A stretch of 64,000 nt of DNA from Vibrio sp. FE10. Its GTDB lineage: Bacteria; Pseudomonadota; Gammaproteobacteria; Enterobacterales; Vibrionaceae. The stretch lies in assembly GCF_030297155.1 (NCBI RefSeq), contig NZ_AP028067.1, positions 2,418,001-2,482,000 on the forward strand, written 5' to 3'. Position numbers and translations under genes: made by a program. This document shows, piece after piece, positions 27,457 to 36,133 of this stretch (positions are counted from its first letter, which is position 1; every line of letters begins with the position of its first letter). The notes under the pieces were generated by a model. That model saw nothing but the letters and a program-made list of their open reading frames with translations, was not told the origin of the DNA and searched no databases.

Positions 27457-28470
27457 TTACTGTGCAGCTCGAATCGTTTCCAACTCTTTCATGATCGTTG
27501 CGTGTATACCTTCACTCCATGTTGGGAATTGGTTGTACACGTCAGCTGTCAACTCATTGAACTCATCCGAGTTAACTTCATTAAACGTAACGCCTAGCTC
27601 TTCAAGTTTCTGCGTGTATTCAACATCAAGCTTAACCAGCTCTGCAGTGTTAGATTCTGCGCCCGCTTCTAGCTCTTCATTGATGATTTGCTGTTGCTCC
27701 GGCGTAAACTTGTCCCAAAGAGTCGGTGAAATGTAGATACCAACCGTGCCTAGGAAGTGTTTAGTCAAAGACATATTCTTCGCTACTTCATAGATTTTGG
27801 TTGAGTACATCGTCAAAATCGAACCTTCAAGGCCGTCAACAACACCTTGTTGAACACCTGCGTAGGTTTCTGGGAATGGCAGAGAAGCTGGAGCCGCGCC
27901 CATTGCTGAAAGCGTGCTGATAAACAACTGACTTTGTGGAACACGAATACGCATCCCTTTCATGTCTTCAGAGTTCACTATTTCTTTATTAGTGATCATG
28001 TGACGGAACCCAAACATGTAGTCTGCATTCAGTACTTTAATGCCTTTCTCTTCAGCTTTAGCCTTCAAGCCCGCGACAAATTCTGTATCCATCATCGCTA
28101 AATATTCATCATACGTGTTGTACAACATTGGGCCGGCCAGTGCAGCGAAGTCTGGTACGTAATCGCCCAGGTAGGTTAAATCCTCAACGGCAATCCAGTT
28201 CGCGCCGTTAACGACTTGCTCCAAGTTGTCTTTATAAACCGGTAATTGACCACCAGGAAAAACTTTTATATTTACCGAACCTTCGGTTCTTTCGCGTATT
28301 TTATCGGTCGCTTTAATGAGTTCTTGGGTTAACAGCTCGTTTTGAGTGAACACAAGGCTCATGTTGATATTAATCGGCTCGTCTTTAGCGTCCGTTCCGG
28401 CCTTGTCAGCTTCACCACAACCAACAAGTAACGTTGCCGCCATAATTACTGTACCTAATAGCTTTTTCAT
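27457..28470 (-). CDS. dctP: TRAP transporter substrate-binding protein (DctP family), lipoprotein
   Basis: A 337-residue binding protein. The signal peptide ends in LLVGC with the lipidated Cys at residue 18, so it is membrane-anchored, which is less common for Gram-negative TRAP binding proteins. The mature protein has the family pattern: VKVFPGGQLPVYKDN, the long helix region, and the conserved RIRVPQSQLF with the carboxylate-binding Arg, then SLPFPETYAGVQQGVVDGLE. The ligand is unknown. It is the first gene of the operon and divergent from the phosphodiesterase/DeoR pair. Confidence 0.92.
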   Translation of the reverse strand: MKKLLGTVIMAATLLVGCGEADKAGTDAKDEPININMSLVFTQNELLTQELIKATDKIRERTEGSVNIKVFPGGQLPVYKDNLEQVVNGANWIAVEDLTYLGDYVPDFAALAGPMLYNTYDEYLAMMDTEFVAGLKAKAEEKGIKVLNADYMFGFRHMITNKEIVNSEDMKGMRIRVPQSQLFISTLSAMGAAPASLPFPETYAGVQQGVVDGLEGSILTMYSTKIYEVAKNMSLTKHFLGTVGIYISPTLWDKFTPEQQQIINEELEAGAESNTAELVKLDVEYTQKLEELGVTFNEVNSDEFNELTADVYNQFPTWSEGIHATIMKELETIRAAQ

Positions 28471-28743
28471 TTTTTAATCACCTTATCGTGGCTATCTTTT
28501 CTAAATATAGAGGGTGTTATTAAGTTTTCGTAGAGTATGTAAGTGAATTATTACATTCATATGAACATTTATCTTAGCCACTTGAACACATTGAGGATAA
28601 GGTCTCACTATTGTATAAACTATAACCGACTTCTTTTAACCAGTTCTCAGTTAAAATGGGTTGATATAGCCTATCGATAATAAATCTGTAATAAAATAAA
28701 GCTAATGTCCCCTAAATTTTCAAATGAACATCGAGAATACATT
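28471..28743. promoter_or_regulatory. Divergent promoter region of the TRAP and phosphodiesterase units
   Basis: This 273-base AT-rich gap must hold both promoters. It contains the 10-base palindrome TTCATATGAA (28556-28565) near its middle, a possible regulator site. I see no convincing gene in it. Confidence 0.4.
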
Positions 28744-29448
28744 ATGATTACAGGCCACCGCGGTGCCGCTTCTTTAGCACCAGAAAATACGTTAGTCAGT
28801 ATTGAAAAAGCAGCGAAAGCTGGCGCTAAATGGGTTGAAATTGATACCCAGTTAAGCGCTGATGGCACCCCAATGGTTTTTCATGATAAAACGGTAAATC
28901 GTTGCACTAACGGAACGGGCAATATCGCAGACCTAGATTTATCCGCACTCAAGGCGTTAGATGCTGGCAGTTGGTTTGGTAGCGAGTTCGCGGGAACAAC
29001 GATCCCGACGTTGAGTGAAGCGCTCGACAAGTGCCTAGAGCTCGATGTGACCTTGAACCTTGAGATCAAGATTTACGATGATAAGGTTATCCAACCTTTA
29101 GTTGAGAAAGTTGCTGCGCTGATTGAACAAAAACAGTTCCCTATTGAAAAGCTACTTATCTCAAGCTTCAAAAAAGAGGCACTAAGCCTTTGCCAACAGA
29201 TGATACCAGAAGTTAAAAGAGGCTTTATCTGCGAGGGTTGGAATGATTTCAGCCTAGAGTCACTTAAATCACTCGACCTTTACAGCATTCATATTGACCA
29301 CCGAATTCTTGACGAGAAAACGGCGAAAGCGATCAAAGCTTCTGGCGCAGTTCTTAAAATATGGACACTGAACGATCCTCAATTGGCGGCTAAATATTTC
29401 AACCTTGGTGTCGATAACATCATCACCGACGTACCAAACCAATTTTAG
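28744..29448 (+). CDS. Cytoplasmic glycerophosphodiester phosphodiesterase (UgpQ-like)
   Basis: A 234-residue GDPD enzyme. It starts MITGHRGAASLAPENT, with the catalytic His-Arg pair (residues 5-6) and the Glu of PENT; the metal-binding Glu-Asp segment is EIDTQLSADG and the second catalytic His is in FHDKTVNR. There is no signal peptide, so it acts in the cytoplasm and would yield glycerol-3-phosphate plus an alcohol. An open frame begins 13 codons earlier, at 28705, but family members start at this ATG, which has GAG about 10 bases upstream. It lies 9 bases before the DeoR gene. Confidence 0.9.
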   Translation: MITGHRGAASLAPENTLVSIEKAAKAGAKWVEIDTQLSADGTPMVFHDKTVNRCTNGTGNIADLDLSALKALDAGSWFGSEFAGTTIPTLSEALDKCLELDVTLNLEIKIYDDKVIQPLVEKVAALIEQKQFPIEKLLISSFKKEALSLCQQMIPEVKRGFICEGWNDFSLESLKSLDLYSIHIDHRILDEKTAKAIKASGAVLKIWTLNDPQLAAKYFNLGVDNIITDVPNQF

Positions 29449-29457
29449 TGAGCTTCT

Positions 29458-30213
29458 ATGGAACTGAACCATCGTCAGAAAGAAATACTCGCAACGCTTA
29501 AGGCTAACCAAGACATACAGATCGACCACTTAGCCGAGTTATTTTCTGTCACCACTCAAACCATTCGTCGTGACGTAAACCACTTGTGTGAACAAGGCCT
29601 TGCGCGAAGAGTACACGGAGGCGTGAGCTTACCCACTACGCTCACTAATACTAGCTACCGATTCCGTGCTGGCGTTGAGTCTGAAACAAAAGACAGTATT
29701 GCCATGGCCGTTGCAGACGCAATTCCTGAAGGTTCAACGGTAATGATGGGCATTGGCACAACTGTCACTCGTATCGCGCAGTACTTATTGGCGAAGCCAG
29801 CATTACGAGTGATCACCAATAACCTGCAAGTCGCTCGAATCCTCGAAGCAAACGAGCAGATTGAAGTGTACTTAGCGGGCGGTTTATTTCGAAGAGAACA
29901 TCAAGACATGGTGGGAAGTAGCGTAGTCCACTTCTTTTCCGATTTTGAAGCCGACATTGGTATTTGTGGTTGTGGCTCAGTAACAGACAGCCATTTCGCC
30001 ATGGAACATGAGCAGGTTGAAGCCGACCTATCCAAATCTATTATCCAAAACAGCCGTGAAAGTTGGCTTGTTGCAGATGCCAGTAAATGGGGACGCTTTG
30101 CTGCTCTAAAAGTGGCATCGCTGGAGCAGTTTGATCGTATATACACCAATAACAGTCAGCTGCCTTCGGAACTCAATGTAAACTTAGTGGAAGATAACGA
30201 AGCCAATGCTTAA
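29458..30213 (+). CDS. DeoR/GlpR-family transcriptional regulator
   Basis: A 251-residue repressor-type protein. The N-terminal HTH (RQKEILATLKANQDIQIDHL, then TTQTIRRDVNHLCEQGL and RRVHGGV) is followed by the sugar-isomerase-like DeoR effector domain with VMMGIGTTVTRIAQYL and the conserved DASKWGR. DeoR proteins sense phosphorylated sugars or glycerol phosphates. It follows the phosphodiesterase by 9 bases and faces the TRAP operon, so it likely controls both, with a phosphate ester as effector. Confidence 0.9.
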   Translation: MELNHRQKEILATLKANQDIQIDHLAELFSVTTQTIRRDVNHLCEQGLARRVHGGVSLPTTLTNTSYRFRAGVESETKDSIAMAVADAIPEGSTVMMGIGTTVTRIAQYLLAKPALRVITNNLQVARILEANEQIEVYLAGGLFRREHQDMVGSSVVHFFSDFEADIGICGCGSVTDSHFAMEHEQVEADLSKSIIQNSRESWLVADASKWGRFAALKVASLEQFDRIYTNNSQLPSELNVNLVEDNEANA

Positions 30214-30220
30214 ACACAAC

Positions 30221-30246
30221 AAAGCCTAGCATCACCGCTAGGCTTT
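30221..30246. terminator. Hairpin between convergent DeoR and gltS genes
   Basis: AAAGCCTAGC (30221-30230) pairs exactly with GCTAGGCTTT (30237-30246) around a 6-base loop; T tails are short on both sides. Confidence 0.7.
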
Positions 30247-30277
30247 GAAATCTACGTATAGGAAATAGCCGACAAGG

Positions 30278-31492
30278 TTACATCCCAACAAAAAAGCTAA
30301 TCACCAGTGCGTTAATCAAATCGACAAAGAAGCCACACACCAATGGCACCACAATGAATGCTTGTGGGCTTGCGCCATAACGATGCGTCACGGCGGTCAT
30401 GTTAACTATCGCTGTGGCAGTCGAACCCAAAGTGATACCCCCGAAACCTGAACATATCACTACCGAGTCGTAGTTTCTTCCCATCAAATAGTAAACGACA
30501 AAGATGGTAAACAGCAGCGAAAGCAAAATCTGGATACTCATTACAACGGAAATATAACCAAACAGCCCGTCAAGATCCCAGATGCGTAACCCCATCAATG
30601 CCATCGTTAAGAACATACCCAAACAGATGTCAGAGATCATCGCTAAGCCTTTGCGGCCTTGAGCTATTTTCTCTTGCGTGCGGCGCTTCTTAAACAGTGC
30701 TCGACCAATATTTCCGATCAAGATACCGGCGATTAAACAGCTTACGAATAACGGAAGTTTTAAGCCCATCGAATCAATAACTTCACTCAGGCTGTAACCA
30801 AGCATCAGAGTGAGGTTTAAAATCAGCCATGCCCACAACACGCCGTAATGACTCAATTCAGTGCGTGTTTCGCTTTCTTGGTACGCACCAACCGTCACAT
30901 CTTCTTCATTAGACGGGCTGATCTTGTGTTTATTAAGTAGGTAGTTTGCAATTGGACCACCAATCACACATGCCGCAATTAAGCCAACCGTGTTTGACGC
31001 CACACCGAGCTCTAGCGCGTTCGAAATGCCAAATTCTTCCACGAACATTGGTGCCCACGCTAATGTGGTACCTACACCGCCGATTAAGCTCACAGAGCCC
31101 GACAACAAGCCCGCTTTAGGGTCCATTCCAAAGCTCGAAGCTACCGCCATCCCGGCCACGTTTTGTAACACGATAAAGACAGCAGCAAGAAACAACAGAA
31201 TGAACAGCGGTCGCCCACCCTTGATCAGCGTTTTAATATCCGCTTGGAGTCCGATGCCAGCAAAAAAATAGAGAAGCAAAAAATCTCTGACATCTAGGCT
31301 AAAGGTGATTTGGATTTCAAACAGATAATAAAGCGCTGCTACGGTTGCAGCACAAACGAAGCCGCCAATAACCGGCTCTGGCAGTGAGTACTTCCTTAAT
31401 ACTTCAGATCGCTCGATCAGACCTTTACCGATAAACAGTAAAGAGATCGCGATAGTAAAGGAGAGCATTGGAGAAACGAGGGTTTCTGTCAT
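30278..31492 (-). CDS. gltS: Sodium/glutamate symporter
   Basis: A 404-residue GltS-type carrier with about ten or more membrane helices. The conserved features are the start with FIGKGLIER, KYSLPEPVIGGF, the first pore-loop GSVSLIGGVGTTLAWAPMF, and the second inverted copy ICSGFGGITLGSTATAI. It brings in glutamate with sodium at the inner membrane. The gene is a single transcription unit convergent to the DeoR gene. The length matches E. coli GltS (about 400). Confidence 0.93.
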   Translation of the reverse strand: MTETLVSPMLSFTIAISLLFIGKGLIERSEVLRKYSLPEPVIGGFVCAATVAALYYLFEIQITFSLDVRDFLLLYFFAGIGLQADIKTLIKGGRPLFILLFLAAVFIVLQNVAGMAVASSFGMDPKAGLLSGSVSLIGGVGTTLAWAPMFVEEFGISNALELGVASNTVGLIAACVIGGPIANYLLNKHKISPSNEEDVTVGAYQESETRTELSHYGVLWAWLILNLTLMLGYSLSEVIDSMGLKLPLFVSCLIAGILIGNIGRALFKKRRTQEKIAQGRKGLAMISDICLGMFLTMALMGLRIWDLDGLFGYISVVMSIQILLSLLFTIFVVYYLMGRNYDSVVICSGFGGITLGSTATAIVNMTAVTHRYGASPQAFIVVPLVCGFFVDLINALVISFFVGM

Positions 31493-31712
31493 GGGGTAAT
31501 AGATTCCTAGTGGTAAGGTTATTCATAATGTTGCTTACCCTTAATCATCAAGATCCAGACCAAAAAATCAAGCGTTTATCGGTGACAAAAACAGCTAATA
31601 TGGATCAATTTGAGTCAGTATAAATAGAGGAAATGACTATCAAGAAATGATTTAAGAAACTCATACTCGGGATGTATGTGGATGACGTGAAATATAGGGG
31701 CTCTAAAACGAG

Positions 31713-31740
31713 AAAACCCCAGCATTTCTGCTAGGGTTTT
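31713..31740 (-). terminator. Terminator after tRNA-Ser
   Basis: On the minus strand a stem of AAAACCC/GGGTTTT plus AGCA/TGCT with one mismatch is followed by CTCGTTTTAG. It begins 7 bases after the CCA end of the tRNA gene. Confidence 0.75.
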
Positions 31741-31746
31741 GAATAG

Positions 31747-31837
31747 TGGTGGAAGGATGGGGATTTGAACCCCAGATACGCTATAAACGTATACTCGCTT
31801 TCCAGGCGAGCGCCTTAAGCCACTCAGCCATCCTTCC
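31747..31837 (-). tRNA. tRNA-Ser, anticodon GGA
   Basis: The minus strand folds as a class II tRNA. The acceptor stem is GGAAGGA/TCCTTCC, the D loop region is TGGCTGAGTGGCTTAAGG, and the anticodon arm is CTCGCCTGGAAAGCGAG with anticodon GGA (serine UCC/UCU). It has a long variable arm (TATACG..CGTAT) and the T arm GGGGTTCAAATCCCC. The CCA end is encoded. The length is 91 bases including CCA. Confidence 0.95.
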
Positions 31838-32017
31838 ACAAATTGTGTGTTGAGCTTGTCACTCAACGAGGCGCTACTTTATTGATTCTGCTTGCTTTGG
31901 TCAAGGGGCATTCTCAAAAAAAGTGCCTTTTTCGGCTTGTTCGATTACAAATTAACTCATTAGATCAAAAACAAACCAACTTTCATTCTATTGTTGTACT
32001 TACGCTTGTTGCTTTTC

Positions 32018-32467
32018 TTAAGCTTGTTGATAGTAGCCCGGAACTCTAAACCATTTACGGCACATATCTAAGAAATAACCGTACAACACGCCCATACCAC
32101 ATGAGATCACAGCGTTACTGGTTACAGCGGTAACGATCTGGTCGCTTGAAGCACCAACCGCCAATAAAATACCGGCATACACAGGCGACTGGAACAACAC
32201 GTAAGCTAAAAGGTCAGATATATTCTTCATCAACGAACTTTGTGAAAGCTTTGCACCATTACGCAAGAACCAATCACGAAAAACACCATAAGGCCAAGCG
32301 ATAGCAATGTTTACTGGAATAGATAACGTTCGAGAAGCAAGAGATTGCTCAAACGTCATACCTGAAATAAACACTTCTACGATCATGCCAGAGATAAAAC
32401 AGAAAACTACCATAGCAAATGTATCCGCCGCTGCGTTACGAATACAAAATGGACCACGAGACTTCAT
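32018..32467 (-). CDS. alaE: L-alanine exporter AlaE
   Basis: A 149-residue inner membrane protein with about four helices. It matches AlaE (YgaW) in length and in the segments [31 protein letters not shown] and [10 protein letters not shown]. AlaE exports L-alanine and protects the cell from its build-up. It is a single-gene unit. Upstream (32468-32715) lies a 248-base AT-rich stretch that must contain its promoter and in which I see no gene. Confidence 0.9.
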   Translation of the reverse strand: MKSRGPFCIRNAAADTFAMVVFCFISGMIVEVFISGMTFEQSLASRTLSIPVNIAIAWPYGVFRDWFLRNGAKLSQSSLMKNISDLLAYVLFQSPVYAGILLAVGASSDQIVTAVTSNAVISCGMGVLYGYFLDMCRKWFRVPGYYQQA

Positions 32468-32715
32468 TGATGCTAAACCTAAAATATATCACTGCCTATT
32501 GAGTGAATTAGTAACATATAAACAAGGTGTATTTACACCCTACCAGATAATGTCGCTATTAAATCATAATATTAGCAGTCATACATTCCAAATTAAAAAT
32601 CAAGTTGTAAATTAACAACCAAAAACCATTTAAAAAGCAGTCACTTCCACCAAAAAATCACACCAAGGTCAAATAATAGACAATTCGTCATTTACTTTCT
32701 GTAATTAAACAACAT

Positions 32716-35370
32716 CTAGGCCATAGGTAGATTTACAGTAATGATATTGATGACATCTTGAGAAGGGGGCTCTCCCAAAGAAACCTGTTCTAGTGCCTTA
32801 TCAACTTGATAGGTCAGTTCAGCATTGTTCATAGGCTTAACGTGAACACGCAGGCTCTCTAATGCAAATTGAATCAACTCTAGATTATTGTCTTCGAGCG
32901 CCACGTAGAGCGTGACCAGGAGTTCTTCTGTATTGTCTTTGTTTCGCAGATCAGGTTTAGGCAGCGAACGGCTTTGGCTTTTTTCCCCATGAGGATGTGC
33001 ATTGGGAGCATTTCCGTTATGCCAGTTTAATTCGTGTTTCTCTATTCCATGTTTTGCTATTCCATGACTTTCTCTTTCATGAATAGCTTGATCATGGTTG
33101 TTGTCGCGATTAGCACTGTCACTTTGTTCATTATCGCCCTCTTCCTCGTGGAACTGGTAAAGCTTGTTTGAATAACGGAATAAGGCGTCATCAAGCTCTC
33201 GCTCATCGATTGGTTTTGCAATAATGTAATCCACACCGGCGCCGAGCATACGTTCACGAGTCTCTTTGAAGACATCAGCAGTACAACCAAATATCAAGAC
33301 AGATGAAACATCGCCAATTAGAGCGCGAATCGCGGTTGTTGATTCCACACCATCCATCACTGGCATATGGTTATCCATCAACACCAAATCAAAGTGCTCA
33401 GCAACGACGGCTTGTATGGCCAGCTCACCATTTTCTACACTTTTACACGTGAACCCTTTACTGCTCATAAAGGTTTCGATGATGACGGTATTGGTTCGGT
33501 TATCTTCTACAATCAACACTTTCAAGCCAGAGTAATCCAACTTCTTATGTGGCAAGCTCTCGATCTCGCCAGGCTGACAAGGTTGTATCTTCAGTCGAAC
33601 ATCGAAGCTCGTTCCTATGCCCTCTTCACTGGTAACGGTAATACTGCCATCCATGAGCTGAGCAATCTTCTTTACAATCGCCAAGCCAAGACCAGTACCG
33701 CCAAAGCGTCTTGTGGTCGACGACTCGGCTTGTTCAAAAGGCTTAAAGATACGCTTTTGGGCTTCTTTTGAGATACCAATGCCAGTATCGCGAACTCGAA
33801 TACTGAGGTAGGTGTCGCTCCCTTCTACAATTTCTTTCAGGTACACCTCAACAAAACCTCTGGAAGTGAACTTCACAGCGTTGTTCAGTAGATTAAACAA
33901 GATTTGGCGCAGGCGAGCCTTGTCCGAGAAGTACCAACGGCCAGAAGGCACCTCCGAATACACTTTAAATTGAAGTCCTTTCTCGGATGACAATGTGTAG
34001 TAGACGCTGTTAATACTGCCGATGATCGAATCAAGCGGGAATCGAGTCTCATCGAGATCTAACCTGCCCTGCTCGATCTTTGAGTAATCCAATATTTCAT
34101 TGAGCAAAGTCATCATATGATCGCCCGAATCGTACAAGCTCTTAAGATGCTTCTCTTGTTCAGGATTTAGAGGCGTTTTGAGCAGGATCTGAGCGGTGCC
34201 CAATACCCCATTCATAGGCGTACGAATTTCATGTGACAAGGTCGCGAGGAAAGCAGTTTTAGCATTGGTTGATGCCTGAGCTTTGACCTTTTCTGCTTCG
34301 AGGTAAATGGTCTTTTCGTTGAAGGTTTTAATCAAGTGGCCGATTTCATCATCACTGGAGTAATCCACATCGATGATCTCACCCGCCTTAGAGCCATCGA
34401 CCTTAGCGGCAATGGTTGTTATCGGGCTAATCAAATAGCGATTCAACAAGTAATAACCGGCCATTACACACAGCAGTAATAGCGGCACAATACCGCCCTC
34501 GATACTCATCACCTGACGAAAGACTTCATCTGCCACACGTGACTTTGAGTTAACCACATCGACTTGCCAACCGAACTCGCCAAATTGGCTGCTACTGATG
34601 TAGATCCCTTCAACGAGATTGAAGTTATGAGAGACCAAGACTTGGTTGAGTTTATCTCTCAGCGTAATGCCGAGGTTGTACTCTTCTGCGTGGTTTTTAA
34701 TGAAACCCAATAACTCTTCAAGAGAGAGATCCACCGTCGCAATCCCGGCAAAGGTTCCGTCGTAATAATAAGGGGAAGAAGCGGTGATCATTCGAACGTG
34801 CGTGTATGGGTCGATATACACATCACTCCATGAGATGGTTCCTTGTGGCTCGTCGACAACAGACGTGTACCAATACTCTTCATGGTAAGGAGCGTTTTTA
34901 GGGTTGTTGTAAGAAAACAGCTGGTCAATAGTGCCATCGTCAGCTTTGTTGAAAAAATAGCTGTTAAGCAGCTTCTTAGAATCTAAGACGTAAGGTTCTG
35001 GCCAAATGCCCGCACTGACGATCGTGTCATCGCTCGCCGCCAGCATCGACTTAAACAGCGGGATGACATCCTCGCCATTACGATGCGCCTGAGCAAAGCC
35101 GACTAAACTATCAACAAAGCCTTGAGAGCTGCTGAGTGGCTCTGTAATCAATGAGGATAACAACTCCGTACGCAAGTCGAGGTTTTGTTGTAACTTGGCA
35201 CGCACAGGGGATTCTACGACGTAATACGTCACACTGCCGACAATGGCAATAAACATTGCAAGGTATAAACCAAGCGCTACCATGCTTTTTTTCTTAAGAG
35301 ATGACCGTATCTGCATAATTTTTTTGTTGTTTTCTTTTCTGTTAAACCTAGTGTTTATCACCAACGACAT
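32716..35370 (-). CDS. Hybrid sensor histidine kinase with Cache-type sensor
   Basis: An 884-residue membrane kinase. Two membrane helices (about residues 30-55 and 295-315) flank a large periplasmic domain of the dCache type (YWYTSVVDEPQGTISWSDVY, ASSPYYYDGTFAGIATVDLS). A HAMP linker, the HisKA motif LATLSHEIRTPMNG (His near 390), ATPase boxes (NNAVKFT, DTGIGIS, GGTGLGLAIV) and a receiver with Asp in VLMDNHMPVMDG follow. After the receiver comes a His-rich linker and a C-terminal helical region with no clear phosphotransfer histidine. The start is ATG at 35370 with AAAGG before it; ATG at 35316 is possible. No partner regulator is adjacent. Confidence 0.87.
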   Translation of the reverse strand: MSLVINTRFNRKENNKKIMQIRSSLKKKSMVALGLYLAMFIAIVGSVTYYVVESPVRAKLQQNLDLRTELLSSLITEPLSSSQGFVDSLVGFAQAHRNGEDVIPLFKSMLAASDDTIVSAGIWPEPYVLDSKKLLNSYFFNKADDGTIDQLFSYNNPKNAPYHEEYWYTSVVDEPQGTISWSDVYIDPYTHVRMITASSPYYYDGTFAGIATVDLSLEELLGFIKNHAEEYNLGITLRDKLNQVLVSHNFNLVEGIYISSSQFGEFGWQVDVVNSKSRVADEVFRQVMSIEGGIVPLLLLCVMAGYYLLNRYLISPITTIAAKVDGSKAGEIIDVDYSSDDEIGHLIKTFNEKTIYLEAEKVKAQASTNAKTAFLATLSHEIRTPMNGVLGTAQILLKTPLNPEQEKHLKSLYDSGDHMMTLLNEILDYSKIEQGRLDLDETRFPLDSIIGSINSVYYTLSSEKGLQFKVYSEVPSGRWYFSDKARLRQILFNLLNNAVKFTSRGFVEVYLKEIVEGSDTYLSIRVRDTGIGISKEAQKRIFKPFEQAESSTTRRFGGTGLGLAIVKKIAQLMDGSITVTSEEGIGTSFDVRLKIQPCQPGEIESLPHKKLDYSGLKVLIVEDNRTNTVIIETFMSSKGFTCKSVENGELAIQAVVAEHFDLVLMDNHMPVMDGVESTTAIRALIGDVSSVLIFGCTADVFKETRERMLGAGVDYIIAKPIDERELDDALFRYSNKLYQFHEEEGDNEQSDSANRDNNHDQAIHERESHGIAKHGIEKHELNWHNGNAPNAHPHGEKSQSRSLPKPDLRNKDNTEELLVTLYVALEDNNLELIQFALESLRVHVKPMNNAELTYQVDKALEQVSLGEPPSQDVINIITVNLPMA

Positions 35371-35454
35371 CAAGCCTTTTTAGATTGAAGCTTGATTGGC
35401 ACAAGTTCATTGGTACTATAAGCGCAAATATGTTCCCTTTTACGGTACCTCACT

Positions 35455-36024
35455 TTGACCTTACAAGATATTCTTGCGCTTCCAGAGTTGGAAGGAAAGC
35501 TAATCACAGAACACAAAACCATGGGATTTGTCACTGCAATGGCAGCGGCGCCTAATGTGTTAACACCGCATGAGTGGCTACCGTTCCTTTGGGGTGGCGA
35601 AGAAGTTGCTCCATTTACAGACGGTGAACAACTTGAAAGCTACATTGAAGTTATCATCACGCTTTGGAATAAAACACGTCCTGAGCTAATCGAAGGTACT
35701 TGGGTTTGGCCTGAAGCTTGCCAATTGGATGATGCAGAAGTGGTGAACACTGCTGCCCGTGATTTCTGTGAAGGCTTACTTCAAGGCTGGCAGATCGCCC
35801 GTGATGACTGGGAAACACTTATGCCTGAAGAGAACGAAGACAACGCACTTGTCGGTGGTGTATTACTTTCTCTAAGTATGCTTTACGATCCAGAAACGTC
35901 AATTGCAACGCTTGCAGAACAAGGCATTGAAGGCCTAGAGCAATTCGAAGAGATCTTCAACGCAGTTCCAGTGATGCTTTGCGGTCTAACGCAGCGTGGT
36001 ATCGCACTAGCAGAAGCTCAATAA
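35455..36024 (+). CDS. YecA/UPF0149 family protein, TTG start
   Basis: A 189-residue acidic protein whose MGFVTAMAAAPNVLTPHEWL segment followed by LWGGEE matches the UPF0149/YecA family domain. Unlike E. coli YecA it lacks the C-terminal cysteine-rich SEC-C motif. The family function is poorly known; YecA is a ribosome- and SecA-associated protein. No in-frame ATG precedes the conserved core, so the likely start is TTG at 35455; the ATG at 35521 would cut into the domain. A strong terminator follows. Confidence 0.78.
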   Translation: MTLQDILALPELEGKLITEHKTMGFVTAMAAAPNVLTPHEWLPFLWGGEEVAPFTDGEQLESYIEVIITLWNKTRPELIEGTWVWPEACQLDDAEVVNTAARDFCEGLLQGWQIARDDWETLMPEENEDNALVGGVLLSLSMLYDPETSIATLAEQGIEGLEQFEEIFNAVPVMLCGLTQRGIALAEAQ

Positions 36025-36082
36025 GCTAGATAAGCAGTGCAAAAGAATTAAGCTCATTTGCTTAGCTCGATCAAACGATAGC

Positions 36083-36112
36083 AAAAAGGCCTCACGATGA
36101 GGCCTTTTTTAG
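36083..36112. terminator. Bidirectional terminator between yecA-like gene and potassium channel gene
   Basis: AAAAAGGCCTCA (36083-36094) pairs exactly with TGAGGCCTTTTT (36098-36109), with A and T runs on both sides. Confidence 0.9.
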
Positions 36113-36133
36113 ATCTGAATAAGTGGTGTTAAC

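Noticed and set aside
31615..31866. An 83-codon open frame on the minus strand
   Set aside because: It covers the tRNA-Ser gene and its terminator; the translated sequence is that of a tRNA read as protein and has no support.
31747..32467. Integrated element at the tRNA-Ser gene
   Set aside because: No integrase, repeated tRNA 3' end or shift in codon use was found; alaE next to it is an ordinary core gene.
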